Positions 1 to 9,783 of a stretch of 64,000 bases of DNA are shown one piece after another. The DNA is from Adenophora triphylla var. japonica. Its lineage: Eukaryota > Streptophyta > Magnoliopsida > Asterales > Campanulaceae. A program made the translations under genes and the position numbers. The stretch lies in the NCBI GenBank assembly GCA_022495995.1, contig JAFEMH010002446.1, positions 277,228-341,227 on the forward strand. Reading direction: 5' to 3'. Positions within the stretch are counted from its first letter, which is position 1; the number at the start of each line of letters is the position of its first letter. Below the pieces are notes generated by a model that saw only the letters and a program-made list of their open reading frames with translations, made no database searches and was not told where the DNA came from.

Positions 1-253
1 TGGACTTTAAGAGGATTTTGTAATTATGATGTTTGGGTGCAAAATGGTCCACGCGGACCATTATGCAGGCTGACTATTTTTTTTAATTCCCAAAAAGTCC
101 TTTTGCTTTATTTTATCCTGGAGGGGTCCTACCTTGGTTTGGTTGGTGGTTTTGGGGGTTTTTGAAGGTTACAGGTCTTCGGGATCACGTTTGTGTGAGT
201 CTGCGGTGTTTTCCGTGTGTCGAATGGGGAGCGATCCAGATTGAGGAACTACA
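1..253 (-). repeat. LTR-0, U3 part of a minus-strand Tat-like LTR, cut by the window edge
   Basis: The last 25 bases (GCGATCCAGATT then CTACA) match the ends of the LTRs finishing at 6411, 10185 and 17844, and the next bases are the same leader block that follows those LTRs. The LTR therefore ends CA on the plus strand, which is the TG start of a minus-strand element. Only U3 is in the window; TATA box and R/U5 lie to the left. It carries a GC-rich palindrome at 45-60. Boundary inferred by comparison. Confidence 0.7.
45..60. promoter_or_regulatory. GC-rich palindrome in LTR-0 U3
   Basis: TGGTCC and GGACCA arms of 6 bp flank ACGC, preceded by GCAAAA. The A-run plus palindrome layout recurs in other LTR U3 regions here (9770-9783, 17371-17382) and upstream of the antisense genes (7449, 11622). 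A protein-binding site is inference. Confidence 0.5.
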
Positions 254-505
254 GATGCCCTCGGCGATGTCACTTATGAAGGAAGTGGGGTCGTCGATAA
301 GATAACGGTTCCGATCAGGATCGCTTGTTGGGAGAGAAAAGGTGACCGTGTTGGTCGGCTTGTGAGGACGTGATGGCATCCTGATGTGAGGTGGACGTGT
401 CGGTGTCCTGAGTGTGACCATTTAGGTCGGTTGGCTGGACCCTTTGACAGGATTCCTACGTATCCCGTATAGGAGTCAAGCCTGATCATAGTTCATGTGT
501 GAGGT
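254..505 (-). other. PPT and leader block of element 0
   Basis: Begins with the CCCTCGGCGATGTCAC segment, which on the minus strand is a purine-rich tract running into the LTR: the expected polypurine tract. The block also contains GGAAGTGGGGTCGTCGATAAG and CCTACGTATCCCG, present in the leaders at 6412, 10186 and 17845 and inverted at 52471-52656. No coding potential seen. Its conservation in elements whose neighbouring repeats differ suggests a cis-function in reverse transcription or RNA processing (inference). Confidence 0.65.
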
Positions 506-1275
506 GACCGCTTGGGTCGATTGACTGGACGTGGCGGTGTCTGGGGTGTGACGTGGACATGTCGATGTCCTAAGATGAAATGGTGAGCGGACATGTCGGT
601 GTCCTAAGGTGAGGTGGACGTGTCGGTGTCCTGGGGGTGAAATGGTGAGCGGACGTGTCGGTGTCCTAAGGTGAGGTGGACGTGTCGGTGTCCTGAAATG
701 AAATGGTGAGCGGACGTGTCAGTGTCCTAAGGTGAGGTGGACGTGTCGGTGTCCTGAAATGAAATCGTGAGTGGACGTGTCGGTGTCCTAAGGTGAGGTG
801 GACATGTCGGTGTCCTGAAATGAAATGGTGAGCGGACGTATCGGTATCCTAAGGTGGGGTGGAATTATCGGTGTCCTGAAATGAAATGGTGAGCGGACGT
901 GTCGGTGTCCTGAGATGAAATGGGGAGCGGACGTGTCGGTGTCCTAAGGTGAAATGGTGAGCGGACATGTCGGTGTCCTAAGGTGGGGTGGACGTGTCGG
1001 TGTCCTGAGATGAAATGGTGAGCGGACGTGTCGGTGTCCTAAGGTGTGATGGTGAGCGGACGTGTCGGTGTCCTAAGGTGAAATGGTGAGCGGACGTGTC
1101 AGTGTCCTAAGGTGAGGTGGACTGTCAGTGTCCTGAAATGGTGGTGAGCGGACGTGTCGGTGTCTTAAGGTGTGATGGTGAGCGGACGTGTCGGTGTCCT
1201 AAGGTGAAATGGTGAGTGGACGTGTCGGTGTCCTGATGTGATGTGGACGTGTCGATGTCCTGGGGTAAAATGGTG
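506..1275. repeat. Tandem array of GGACGTGTCGGTGTCC hairpin words
   Basis: About 25 copies of GGACGTGTCGGTGTCC (arms GGAC/GTCC, loop GTGTCGGT), spaced by variable linkers such as TAAGGTGAAATGGTGAGC. A composite period of 61 bp (27+34) is visible near 620-830. Non-coding. It lies between the leader and the next module array of element 0, where Tat-lineage elements are known to carry hypervariable tandem repeats. Confidence 0.85.
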
Positions 1276-1840
1276 TGTAATCTTGCTAGAAGATGGGTAA
1301 TCTTACGAAAAGATGTGTTTGTGGTGGTGTCCTGAGAGTGAAGTTATGTCGTTATAAGGACGTGTGATGTCCTCTGACTGAGGTTGTGTCGTGAATGAGG
1401 ATGTGTGATGTCCTCTGACTGGGATGAAAGTGTTTGTGTCGTGAGGACGTGTGATGTCCTCTGACTGAGGTTGTGTCGTTATGAGGATGTGTGATATCCT
1501 CTGACGGGGATGAAAGTGTTTGTGCCTTGAGGACGTGTAATGTCCTCTAACTGAGGTTTGGTTCAGGAGTATGAACCTGGTGTTTGAGACTTACGGGAGG
1601 CGTGCTTGCCTTGTGTTTTGATTTTTGGGAGGCATGTTTGCCTTGAAGAAGTGTGATGTCCTCTGACGGGGATGAAAGTGTTTGTGCCTTGAGGACGCGT
1701 GATGTCCTCTGACTGAGGTTGTGTCATTATAAGGACATGTGATATTCTCTGACGGGGATGAAAGTGTTTGTGCCTTGAGGACGTGTGATGTCCTCTGACT
1801 GAGGTTTGGTTCAGGAGTATGAACCTGGTGTTTGAGACTT
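1276..1840. repeat. Tandem array of AGGAC..GTCCT words, about 41 bp
   Basis: Starts with AGAT/ATCT words (1276-1320), then repeats GGACGTGTGATGTCC followed by TCTGACTGAGGTTGTGTCG in units of about 40, 41 and 46 bp. Two copies of GTTCAGGAGTATGAAC (arms GTTC/GAAC) lie at 1562 and 1809. Each word is an arm, a short loop and the complementary arm. No gene seen. Confidence 0.8.
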
Positions 1841-2440
1841 ATGGGAGGCGTGCTTGCCTTGTGTTTTGATTTTGGGGAGGCGTGTTTGCCTTGTGTTTGG
1901 TTTTGGGGAGGCGTGTTTGCCTTGTGTTTGGTCTGCTGGGGAAAAGTTAGGGCTTACGATGGCTGCCGCGGGAATGACTTGTTTTGTTTTGAAGGCATTT
2001 GGGCCTTGGGATGTGTGTTTGAAGGCGTTTGCGCCTTAGAATTTGTGTGTGGAGGCTTTTGCGCCTCGGGGTCCGGAATTACGATGACGGCCAGATATGT
2101 ATTTTCGTACGGGTTCACAAGGATGGCCATTTTGACTTTTATCCACTGGGGAAGGGGGTTCGGGTTTACTTTGATGGCCGATGTTATTTTTGTGTCTTTA
2201 TGTTTTGGAGGCATTTTGGGCCTTGAGATCCGCTTTTGAAGGCGTTTGCGCCTTGGGGTTTGAAGGCGTTTGCGCTTTGGGGTCCAGACTTACAATGATG
2301 GCCAGGGTTTATTTTGCCGTTTATTGGGCGAGATTCGGAGTTACGATGACGGGCGGGATTTGTTTGTTGGTTTAGGGACCAAACTGCGCTGAATTTGCTG
2401 GAAATGGCCTTTGGACGGCCAGGGGCAAAGATTATAAGGG
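1841..2440. repeat. Mixed hairpin modules (GAGGC..GCCTT, AAGGCG..GCCTT)
   Basis: Contains GAGGCGTGTTTGCCTT words (1875-1925), AAGGCGTTTGCGCCTT words (2022-2280) and TTACGATGACGGCCAG-type words (2080, 2290, 2340). The same word classes occur in the same relative order after the leaders at 10186 and 17845. Open frames here are repeat by-products. No gene supported. Confidence 0.7.
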
Positions 2441-2470
2441 CAAAAGGGGGATTTTGCCTGGGATGCAAAG

Positions 2471-2518
2471 TGGTCTGCGCGGATTCACTTGCCTTGCAAA
2501 GTGGTCCGTGCGGCTTCA
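2471..2518 (+). promoter_or_regulatory. Two degenerate GC palindromes upstream of a putative antisense transcript
   Basis: TGGTCTGCGCGGATTCA and TGGTCCGTGCGGCTTCA, each preceded by GCAAA, resemble the LTR-0 palindrome and sit to the left of sequence resembling the 5' end of the antisense genes. The position parallels the single palindromes at 7449 and 11622. Confidence 0.4.
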
Positions 2519-2559
2519 TCTTGAAATCTGATTTCCCAAGTCAAAATCAGATTTCCAAC

Positions 2560-2595
2560 GTCGCCATTTCATCTTCTTCCCCATTTGTTGTCGAG

Positions 2596-2653
<58 letters not shown>

Positions 2654-2882
2654 AAACTTGATTTTGATCAAAATTTTCTTGAGAAAATTTTTCCGGGTTG
2701 ATTAGATTTCTATCATTGCGGAAAGAGTCGGGCGAGGTCGTCGTCAAAGGGGCCGAGAGGCCATAGAGAGGAGGTGGGACCTCCAAAGGAATTTTGCTTC
2801 CTTCTCACCTTCAACAATAAATCCGGATGTGTTGTATCCGGATTCGGGGGTGCACACCTTGCGGGGGAAGACCGTAAAGGAG
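2560..2882 (+). other. Possible 5' exon of an antisense transcript of element 0
   Basis: The segment occupies the place that antisense exon 1 has in the elements at 7610 and 11786, and ends AAAGGAG followed by GTAAGAAAT, a textbook plant 5' splice site. A T-rich stretch follows, as expected of an intron. I find no convincing start codon or PMD-like peptide, so this may be an untranslated exon or coincidence. It contains a (GA)n run and an ATCCGGAT inverted pair (about 2820-2842). Confidence 0.25.
2596..2649. repeat. (GA)n microsatellite
   Basis: About 26 GA dinucleotides in a row. It generates spurious Glu-Arg or Ser-Leu frames on both strands. Confidence 0.95.
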
Positions 2883-3185
2883 GTAAGAAATCAAATTTTG
2901 TTTTGATTCTTGCTCGGAATGATGTATGCTAGAACTAGGTTTTTAGTTTTTGCGTATTTGGGGCTTTTGTTGTTGCCATGTTCATTTTGTGAAATTGATG
3001 TTGAATTGTTGAAATTGGGTGTATATGGATTGCGGGTATGTGATTTTTGTTCAAAAAAGTGGAGTTTAGCTCTTATTTGTGAAAGTAAAGTGCCTCTCCT
3101 AGAAATGCATGCTTTGGTGACTTGTACCTCTTTTTTTAGTTTAAATTTTCTTAGGATGGTAGCCCCTGTTCAACTAATCTTGGTT
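2883..3185. other. T-rich stretch without a gene
   Basis: Low-complexity, T-rich, intron-like sequence between the splice-donor-like site and the gag remnant. I see no repeat word or conserved coding frame in it. Confidence 0.4.
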
Positions 3186-3780
3186 CTACCTTTCAGCATT
3201 GGGAGCAAATCTCTGAATAAGCTGCCATGGATTTTGTCTATCCTGAGCGTCTTCAACGATCTCTTTCCTACTAGCCCATGTAATCATCTTATCAACCATT
3301 AGATCATCATCCCATTCTTTCTTGTCATTACTCAAACCACTTGTGGCCTCTTCAAGAGACAGGAGTCCAAAGCGTTTCACCAAATCTGGATCTTGCTTAA
3401 TCACAATCTTTTCATATTCAGACCAGCCGGTCTTAATATTCGCCACAACCAACTCATCTAGCTCCTCAAGAGGGGAACTAAATTCACATACCTTCAAAGA
3501 GCTTGAACCATCAAATTTCACTTTGCCAACTTCCTTGTTGTTGGAGAAAAGGTTATTCACCACGTTCGGACCACTGGGGCGCTTGAGCTTACCTTATTCC
3601 ACTAGCTTCTGGACCACGTGTTCCAACGTTCAATCATCAGTTGTATGCCCATGATAGTTATGAAAACTACAACGCTTGGTCCTATCCAATATGTCCTATG
3701 GATTTCTTGGCTAGTAATTCTCGAGAGGCTTGAGTAGACCTTGATTCATTAATCCTCAGATACTTTACTCATGGGCATTC
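3186..3780 (-). pseudogene. Tat/Ogre-like gag C-terminal fragment, copy 1
   Basis: Gag packages the element RNA; this is the zinc-knuckle end and tail. On the minus strand a degenerate nucleocapsid motif CSFHNYHGHTTDD lies at about 3615-3690, followed directly by a stop where the last zinc-binding Cys is expected. A second stop follows about 18 codons on. After that a 125-codon open stretch (3563 to 3186) runs to the end, rich in Asp, Glu and Lys. The C..H...GH....C spacing with a following 'QKLVE' helix is typical of Tat-lineage gag (family knowledge). Non-functional. The fragment reads towards LTR-0, so it fits a gag of element 0 lying beside its 3' modules with no pol between. Confidence 0.7.
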
Positions 3781-4479
3781 CAAAGTTATAGAAGTGTTGA
3801 TATCGCCTTGGAGGACCATTGTTTCTTGGTGTTTCCTGATAAGAACCTTAGTCATTGACTTGATCACCATTCTGGATGTAAATCACAATATTAGTACACT
3901 GAGACACTCAAGATTTCCCCTTTCAATCAACCCTTGTACTACATCTCTTAAGACTATGCGATTGTCAGTTGTATGGCCATGGTAGTTATGAAAACTGCAA
4001 CGTTTGGTCCTATCCAATCTGGCCTTTGAATTCCTTGGCTGATAATTCTCAAGAGGTTTAAGGAGGCCTCACTTTACTAGATTTTCAAATACCTTTCCCA
4101 TAGTCATCCAAAAATTATCATAATGCCGTCATTGTCTTGGAGGACATCCATTTCCTTGTGACGCACTCATATTCGAACTCTGGTCATTCCCTTGGATATC
4201 ATTTTGAACGTAATTCACTGTACCCGAGGTCTCCTTCCCTTTACCGGACGCTGCAGTTATGTCAAAAGTGGTAGGCTTGTAACAATGGGTGTTAGGGAAC
4301 GATGTCCCATCGGACATGTGAAACTCGTATGGTGGAGCAATCACTCTGCTTGGGTTAACAACTTGGGTCAAGGGAGCGCTGGTACTCATAATATTAAGAT
4401 TCTCTTGCATTTGCTTCACTTGTTCCATTAGCATTGCCACGTGTGGATCAATATAAGCACTCCAGCTGCTAGGGCCCAC
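3781..4479 (-). pseudogene. Tat/Ogre-like gag fragment, copy 2
   Basis: A second partial gag in the same orientation. From right to left: an N-proximal open stretch (4479 to 4129, 116 codons, Ser/Pro/Asn-rich, including a 'HVAMLMEQVKQMQENL' helix), then a degraded stretch, then a second zinc-knuckle remnant CSFHNYHGHTTDNR at about 3965-4025, with Arg in place of the last Cys. Copies 1 and 2 share near-identical knuckle DNA, so the region is a local tandem duplication or two nested fragments. No intact frame. Confidence 0.65.
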
Positions 4480-4747
4480 AACAAGACTTACTTAACAGAG
4501 GGAACCACGATAAGGGACTAATGAGACTGATAAGTGAACCCACTAAATTCGGTAGGCAGAAACAAATGTTAGAAACTTGAAGTGACCTGTAAGTACCCTA
4601 ATCCGGACCGCTCTCCATTCGAGCATGCGGGAAGGACACCGAGGTCACTTATCCATAATAAAAAATTCCCGTGACTTTCCAAGGGTCAAATCGACCAAAC
4701 AAAGCAATGAAGGATCTTTTGTACATTTAAAAAACCAAAAGGACCTC
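4480..4747. other. Unassigned remnant left of LTR L1
   Basis: No coding frame or tandem repeat. It continues the upstream (minus-strand) side of the gag remnant and is cut at 4748 by L1. The GTAAGTACCC string at about 4591 resembles an LTR terminus and may be a fragment. Confidence 0.3.
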
Positions 4748-4936
4748 TGAAATTACCCGGATCGCGCGCGGGGGACGAGGCGAGCGGCAATTCGCAAGCT
4801 TGGGACCTCGCTTCCGGAGAAAGGGAGGAGTCGCCACGCGGTTTTGTATTATGAGTCCAAACGTTGAGAATGGCTGAGTTTGAAAAAGGGGGGTCGTTTT
4901 AATTGGTAGCCAAAACTTGGAAAAGGCTTTGAAAAA

Positions 4937-5170
4937 GTGGAGTTTTGTATTATGAGCCCAAACTTTGAAAATGACTTTGAAAATGTGACGTTTTGTATTA
5001 TGAGCCCAAACTTTAAAAATGGCTTTGAAAATGTGACGTTTTGTATTATGAGCCCAAACTTTAAAAATGGCTTTGAAAATGTGACGTTTTGTATTATGAG
5101 CCCAAACTTTAAAAATGGCTTTGAAAATGTGATGTTTTGTATTATGAGCCCAAACTTTAAAAATGGCTTT
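4937..5170. repeat. 48-bp tandem array inside L1
   Basis: About five copies of a unit starting GTTTTGTATTATGAGCCCAA (4990, 5038 and so on). 48 is a multiple of three, which explains the open frame across it; I do not regard that frame as a gene. L2 has one or two diverged units (about 8325). Confidence 0.85.
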
Positions 5171-5190
5171 TTAGGACCAGAGATTGTTAG

Positions 5191-5267
5191 GTTCGGAGGT
5201 CACGTTACGTTTCGGAAAGAGTATATTGAAATCACCCGAAATGCCTCGTATGACGAGTCTTTCTACC
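5191..5267 (-). other. Conserved R/U5 block with CTCGT..ACGAG hairpin
   Basis: A 77-bp block beginning GTTCGGAGGTCACGTTACG and ending CCTCGTATGACGAGTCTTTC. It recurs at 8487-8563, 47287-47361, 48850-48920, 62354-62425 and inverted at 53879-53957, in LTRs otherwise very different. A (GT)n run follows it in L1, L2 and both D LTRs. Confidence 0.75.
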
Positions 5268-5876
5268 TTTCTTGAAATTGTGTGTGTGTGTGTGTGTGTT
5301 GCATTTTTTTGAAAAGGAGCTTGAATGACAAGATTTAATCTTGGTTTGAATGACAAACGTTGATTTTAATGATAAAAACGAGCGTTTGAATGATAAACGT
5401 CGGTTTTGAGTTGTTTTGAAAACGGAGTTTGGGTGACGAACTTGAATCTTTAGTTTGAATGTCAAACGTTGATTTTAATGAAAAGATCGTTTGAACTGTC
5501 AAACGTCGGGTTTGGAGTAAAAAATGAGCGTATGGATGTCAAACGTCGATTTTGCGTTGTTTTCGAAAAGGAGTTCGAATGAAGAACTCCGGTTTTGAAC
5601 CGGGTATTATATTGTGACCAATTTTATGAAAAGAGGTATTAAATGATATGCGATCAACGAGTCGTTTTGTGACTCGGACTTTTATAAGTAAATACTATCA
5701 CAAGCCAAACGGCTCGAACTTGTAAATGACAGTATTTAAAGTGCGGTATCAACAAAGTCAAACGATCCGGACAGTAAAGATGCGATCGACGAGGGGGTAG
5801 AAATGGTTTGGGCCGTGAGCTTTGTGAAGAGAGGTTAATATTTTCTTCCTTTTTTTTTAACAAATGACAGCCCTTG

Positions 5877-5884
5877 TATTTATA
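5877..5884 (-). promoter_or_regulatory. TATA box of L1
   Basis: TATTTATA on the plus strand is TATAAATA on the minus strand, the plant TATA consensus, oriented to transcribe leftwards. The GC palindromes lie about 20-115 bp upstream on the minus strand. Confidence 0.65.
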
Positions 5885-6411
5885 GGGGTGACAATGCAAA
5901 ACAGGTCGAACGGCCTAAGGTTCAATTTGGGGGGTTTTTGCGTATTTTGGAAATTCCAGGGACTTGATGAGAATTCTGGTTCTTCAAGTAAAACATGCTG
6001 GACGGCCAGTTCCTCAATTTCAGGGGCATTTTGGTCTTTTCACCCTCAAATTTGATTGATGTTGATTTGGGGAGTGGTGCATGCGTGCCACGTGCCCCTG
6101 TGACTCACCTAGGCTAGGGATTTTGTCCCGTTATTCCCAGTTTTGTCCATTTTTTAAATAACTGTCCGGAAAATATCCGAAATGCCCTCGGAAAGTCCCA
6201 GAAAGTGCATTTTTCGAGGAAAGTTGTACTTTTACGTGTGATAACGTGTGTTGAGTACACTTTGATGTCGGGATGCATGGGGCAGTCCCGAGATGTCTCG
6301 TTGACTCGAGAACGGGGAGCTTAACGGGTTCGGGTTAACCTGGGAAGGGCCAGTTAACGGATTCCGGTTAACTTATATCAGATTTTGACGTTCCGAATTT
6401 GGGTACTTACA

Positions 6412-6625
6412 GTAGCCCCTCAGCGACGTCATTTTCAAAGGAAGTGGGGTCGTTGAAAAAGATAAGGATCCAAATCGGGGGATGCCTTACTTTGAGAGAC
6501 CTGAGCGGTCAGCTGGCTGGACCCTTAGCGGATGGATTCCTACGTATCCCGAGCGGGAATCAAGCCGATCGTAGTTCGTAGGTGCAAGGGCTGTTAGTAG
6601 GGGCCTTGACCTGTGAGGGAATGAT
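6412..6625 (-). other. PPT and leader block of element A
   Basis: GTAGCCCCTCAGCGACGTCA reads GAGGGGCTAC into the LTR on the minus strand, a good polypurine tract. The rest of the block (GGAAGTGGGGTCGTTGAAAA, CCTACGTATCCCGAGCGGGA) is highly similar to 10186-10395 and 17845-18060. Confidence 0.75.
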
Positions 6626-7440
6626 TAGGAGGAGTCCGTACTGATTGAGACTGTTCGGAAGCGTCTGAACCTATGTGAGACTGTTCCGGGTTTGACGGAA
6701 ATGCTTTTGAAAGTTCCGGGTTTGATGGAAAGGCTTTTGAAGGTTCTAGGTTTGACGGAAAGGCTTTTGAAGGTTCAATGCTTGACGGAAAGGCTTTTGA
6801 AGGTTCTGGGTTTGACGAAAAGGCTTTTGAAGGTTCCGGGTCTGACGAAAAGGCTTTTGAAGGTTTTGGGTTTGACGAAAAGGCTTTTGAAGAAAGGTTG
6901 TTGTGCGGGCTTACGCTGACTTGCCGCTCGTCTCTTGTCATGCTGGGGATATGGTGTTCGGGCTTATTGTGATGGCCGAAGAGGGATTGTTGTGCGGGCT
7001 TATACTGACTGGCACTGAAATGGGGTGGTCGGGCTTACGATTGACGGCCGGGGAATTGAATGTTCACTGGCTAGAGTGAAAAGATACTCGGGCTTACTAT
7101 GGCGGCCGATTTACCTTCCAAAGATGGTACTGAGATTTAACGTCCGAAGACAGAGTGTTAGTGAGGACTAACGGGAAATTTAACGTCTGGAGATGGAATT
7201 GTGATTTAACGTCCGAAGACGGTATGAGATTTAACGTTCGAAGATAGAATGTTAGTGAGGACTAACGGGAATTTTAACGTCTGGAGAAGAATTTGTTAGA
7301 AATGTCTAACTGGGATTTAACCTCGGGGGAGGGGGCGTTAGAAATGTCTAACTGGGGAATTTTTAACTTTTGCGGATAAAAGGGTTAAATTCGGAATTCT
7401 GGAAAGATGAGGGGCTAAAGGGGCAAAGAAAAGTTTATGG
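6626..7440. repeat. Hairpin-module region of element A
   Basis: Ordered word classes: a 30-bp unit with GGAAAGGCTTTTGAAGGTTC (6690-6890, about seven copies), CGGGCTTA..GGCCG words (6906-7105), CGTC..GACG words (7140-7290), and GTTAG..CTAAC words (about 7220-7350). Overlapping short frames on both strands are repeat artefacts. No gene seen. Confidence 0.75.
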
Positions 7441-7448
7441 TGTAAAAC

Positions 7449-7461
7449 GGGCCGGCCGGAC
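7449..7461 (+). promoter_or_regulatory. GC palindrome upstream of antisense exon A
   Basis: GTAAAAC precedes CGGGCCGGCCGGAC, containing GGCCGGCC. It lies 161 bp before the ATG of the antisense ORF at 7610; the copy at 11622 is 164 bp before its ATG. No clear TATA box is seen. Confidence 0.45.
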
Positions 7462-7609
7462 TGAGTTTTGCCATGGAGCTTTTTAAATCAGCACCAGGCT
7501 GACGCTAAAATGGAAGGAAAATTCCATTTTCAGCGAGAGAGAAGAGAGAAAAGAGTGAAATTTCTCCCATTTTTTGCGAGTTTGTTCAAATCTTTGAGAG
7601 ATTATCATT

Positions 7610-7768
7610 ATGGAAGCAGAATTAGGACAAAGGGGTCGGTACAGGAGGATCGACAACGAGAGAGCGAGGCTAAGGAGGACGGTGCGAACTATCGATCTTC
7701 CTTTGGATCCACCCGAGTTTTATCTGGCTCAGGATTGCCACAAATCCAAGGAGGGGATTGTGAGGAAG
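7610..7768 (+). pseudogene. First exon of antisense PMD-type gene, element A (truncated)
   Basis: Begins ATGGAAGCAGAA (MEAELGQRG) and encodes 53 codons ending GIVRK before GTTAGC, a plausible splice donor in phase 0. It is clearly homologous to exon 1 at 11786-11940 (both include DNER, a TIxLPL-like stretch, EFY and a KEG tail), so it is the start of the same gene. An intron follows to 8221, where LTR L2 has replaced everything downstream. A non-functional 5' remnant on the strand opposite to the retrotransposon. The peptide alone has no domain I recognise; the assignment rests on the element B copy. Confidence 0.6.
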
Positions 7769-8221
7769 GTTAGCATCCTCCAAATTCCGTTAGTTTTTAG
7801 AATTTGCATTCTTGAATTTTAGGAATTTTGACTAGAATTGAGTTAGGGTTCTTGGTGCCCGATTTGGGGCTTTTGACCTTGCGATGCCCCTTTGTTGAAA
7901 TTGACTGTAGCTTAGCTCAATTGATGTTACAGGTAGACAACATAAAAACTTTGGCAGAAAAATTCCATGTCTAGGGGCATTTTCCAAAATTAAAGTAAGT
8001 TTAATTCGGGACGGAGTAAATTTTGAAAGATCCGATTTGGACGGGTTTTTCGAAATGTTTTGAAAGTTTCGGGTTCGACGGATTTTTCAAAATGTTTTGA
8101 AAGTTTCGGGTTCGACGGAGTTTTCGAAAGGTTTTGAAAGTTCCGGGTTCGACGAAGTTTTCGAAATGTTTTGAAAGTTCAGGGTTTGACGGAGCTTTCG
8201 AAAGGTTTTGAAATTTCCTGG
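7769..8221 (+). other. Intron remnant of antisense gene A with 38-bp minisatellite
   Basis: Starts GTTAGC. From about 8040 it holds about five copies of a TTTTGAAAGTTCCGGGTTCG unit of about 38 bp, also present in the first intron of the element B gene (12190-12445). It ends at the L2 junction, TTTCCTGG then TGAAATTACC. Confidence 0.6.
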
Positions 8222-8486
8222 TGAAATTACCCGGATTTTCGCGCGCGGAGAAAAGGCGGTTGTCTTTCGCGGAGGGTTGGTGTCTGAGACCTCGCTTTCA
8301 GGAAGGAGAGGAGTCTCCACACGGTTTTTGTATTTTGAGCCCAAACATTGAGAAACGGCTTTTTGTTGAAAATGGTATCGGTTTTATTGGCAGCAAAAAC
8401 TTAGGAAAAAGCTTTGAAAATGGGGAGTCATTTTTAATGGTAGCAAAAACGAGTAAAAATCTTTTTTGAGTACTAGAGATTGTTAG

Positions 8487-8563
8487 GTTCGGAGGTCACG
8501 TTACGTTTCGGGAAGAGTATTTTGAGATCACCCGAAACGCCTCGTATGACGAGTCTTTCTACC
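8487..8563 (-). other. Conserved R/U5 block, L2 copy
   Basis: Nearly identical to 5191-5267, including CCTCGTATGACGAGTCTTTC. Confidence 0.75.
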
Positions 8564-8984
8564 TTTCTCAAAAATGTGTGCGTGTGTGTGTGTGTTTGTA
8601 TCTTTGAAATGGGGGCTTGAATGACAAGCTTAATCTTGGTTTGAATGTCAAACGTTGATTATGTGATTCTGTTTGAAAAAGAGAGCGTTTGAATGACAAA
8701 CATCGGTTTTGGAAGTTTTAGGAAAAGTGGCGCGAAAGCTGATTTTAACTGTTTATCTTAAGTGTCAAATGTTGACTTTTAAGAAAAGAGAATTTGAATG
8801 TAAAACGTCAGATTTTGAGTTTGAAGATGAGCGTTTGGATGCCAAACGTCATTTCGCACGTTTTGAAAGAGAGTTCGAATGTCGAACTCCGGTTTTGAAT
8901 CGGGCATTACATTGTTAGCGATTTTACGGGAAAAAGGCATTAAATGATATGCAATCAACGAATCGTTTTGCGACTCGGACTTTT

Positions 8985-9235
8985 GATAAGTAAATACTAT
9001 CACGATCCAAACGGCTCGGACTTGTAAATGACAGTATTTAAAATGCGGTATCGACGGAATCAAACGACCCGGAATTGTAAAGTGCGTTCGACGAGCCAAA
9101 CGGCTCGGAATTGTAAAGTTGCGTAAAAGTAAAGAACGATCGACGGATCAAACGATCCGGAATTTTAAATGACATGAAAGTAATTGACGTTTGACGGATC
9201 AAACGATCCGAAATTTGTAAATGACATAAAAAGTA
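8985..9235. repeat. AAAC-loop hairpin cluster in L2
   Basis: Words with the form arm-AAAC-arm: CGAGCCAAACGGCTCG (about 9090), CGGATCAAACGATCCG (twice, about 9150 and 9195) and imperfect forms near 9005 and 9050, separated by GTAAATGACA-type linkers. Homologous clusters lie at 16479-16800 and, decayed, at 5690-5790. Confidence 0.8.
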
Positions 9236-9653
9236 ACGGAATGGGACCGGAACGCCATTTTAACCCGAGATTACTTCTCTTACGGGAAGAGAAGAGGATT
9301 AAGGACTAAAACGTATCGGACCCCGTTAGACGGTGACGTCTACATTTCAACAGCGTTCGTCCAAAACAGTTGTAGCGACTGGCGCATAAACCGAGACGGA
9401 AAGAGAGTTTAGGGAGATAGAGTGCTACCTATGGCTAGGGTCGGCTCCTTTGACTCGGGGGCGTATACGGGATATGAAAAAGTGTTTGGAACGGTGTTTC
9501 AAGGTGGTGGGGGTTGTATTTGATCGAAATACGAAGTTTTCACGCAAATCGAGGTGGAACGGGGGCTCGGGATAGGGTGAAACCAGTTGGGCCGTGGCTT
9601 GAGAGGGAAAGGGAGTGTTTTTGTTGTTGTTAAAATGCTTTGACAGAGGTCTG

Positions 9654-9661
9654 TATTTATA
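9654..9661 (-). promoter_or_regulatory. TATA box of L2
   Basis: TATTTATA, i.e. TATAAATA on the minus strand, about 110 bp left of the palindrome at 9770-9783. Confidence 0.65.
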
Positions 9662-9769
9662 GGTGAAATTTCAGAAAGAGTTCGGATGGACTTAGGTTGA
9701 ATTCCAGGGGTTTAGTGAAACTTTGGAAATTGGAGGGACTTGCTGGCAATTCTGGATTGTCTGCAAAAG

Positions 9770-9783
9770 AGTCCGACCGGACT
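9770..9783. promoter_or_regulatory. Perfect-arm GC palindrome in L2 U3
   Basis: AGTCCG-AC-CGGACT with preceding GCAAAAG. A weaker copy (GTTCGGATGGAC) is at about 9680. Confidence 0.55.

Larger units (their letters stand above)
4748..6411 (-). mobile_element. LTR L1, minus-strand Tat-like LTR (3' LTR)
   Basis: Runs from TGAAATTACCCGG to GGGTACTTACA, so it has TG...CA ends and about 1664 bp. L2 has the same two ends. The polypurine/leader block lies immediately to the right and no primer-binding site lies to the left, so on the minus strand this is a 3' LTR. In order it holds a GGAGTCGCCAC box (about 4828), a 48-bp tandem array, a conserved R/U5 block (5191-5267), a (GT)n run, hairpin words, a minus-strand TATAAATA (5877-5884) and U3 with two GC palindromes (about 5903 and 5995). 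Confidence 0.8.

Noticed and set aside
1832..2239. 135-codon Phe/Gly/Cys-rich frame
   Set aside because: Made of GAGGC/GCCTT repeat words read in one frame.
2547..2786. Frames with Glu-Arg or Ser-Leu runs
   Set aside because: Produced by the (GA)n microsatellite.
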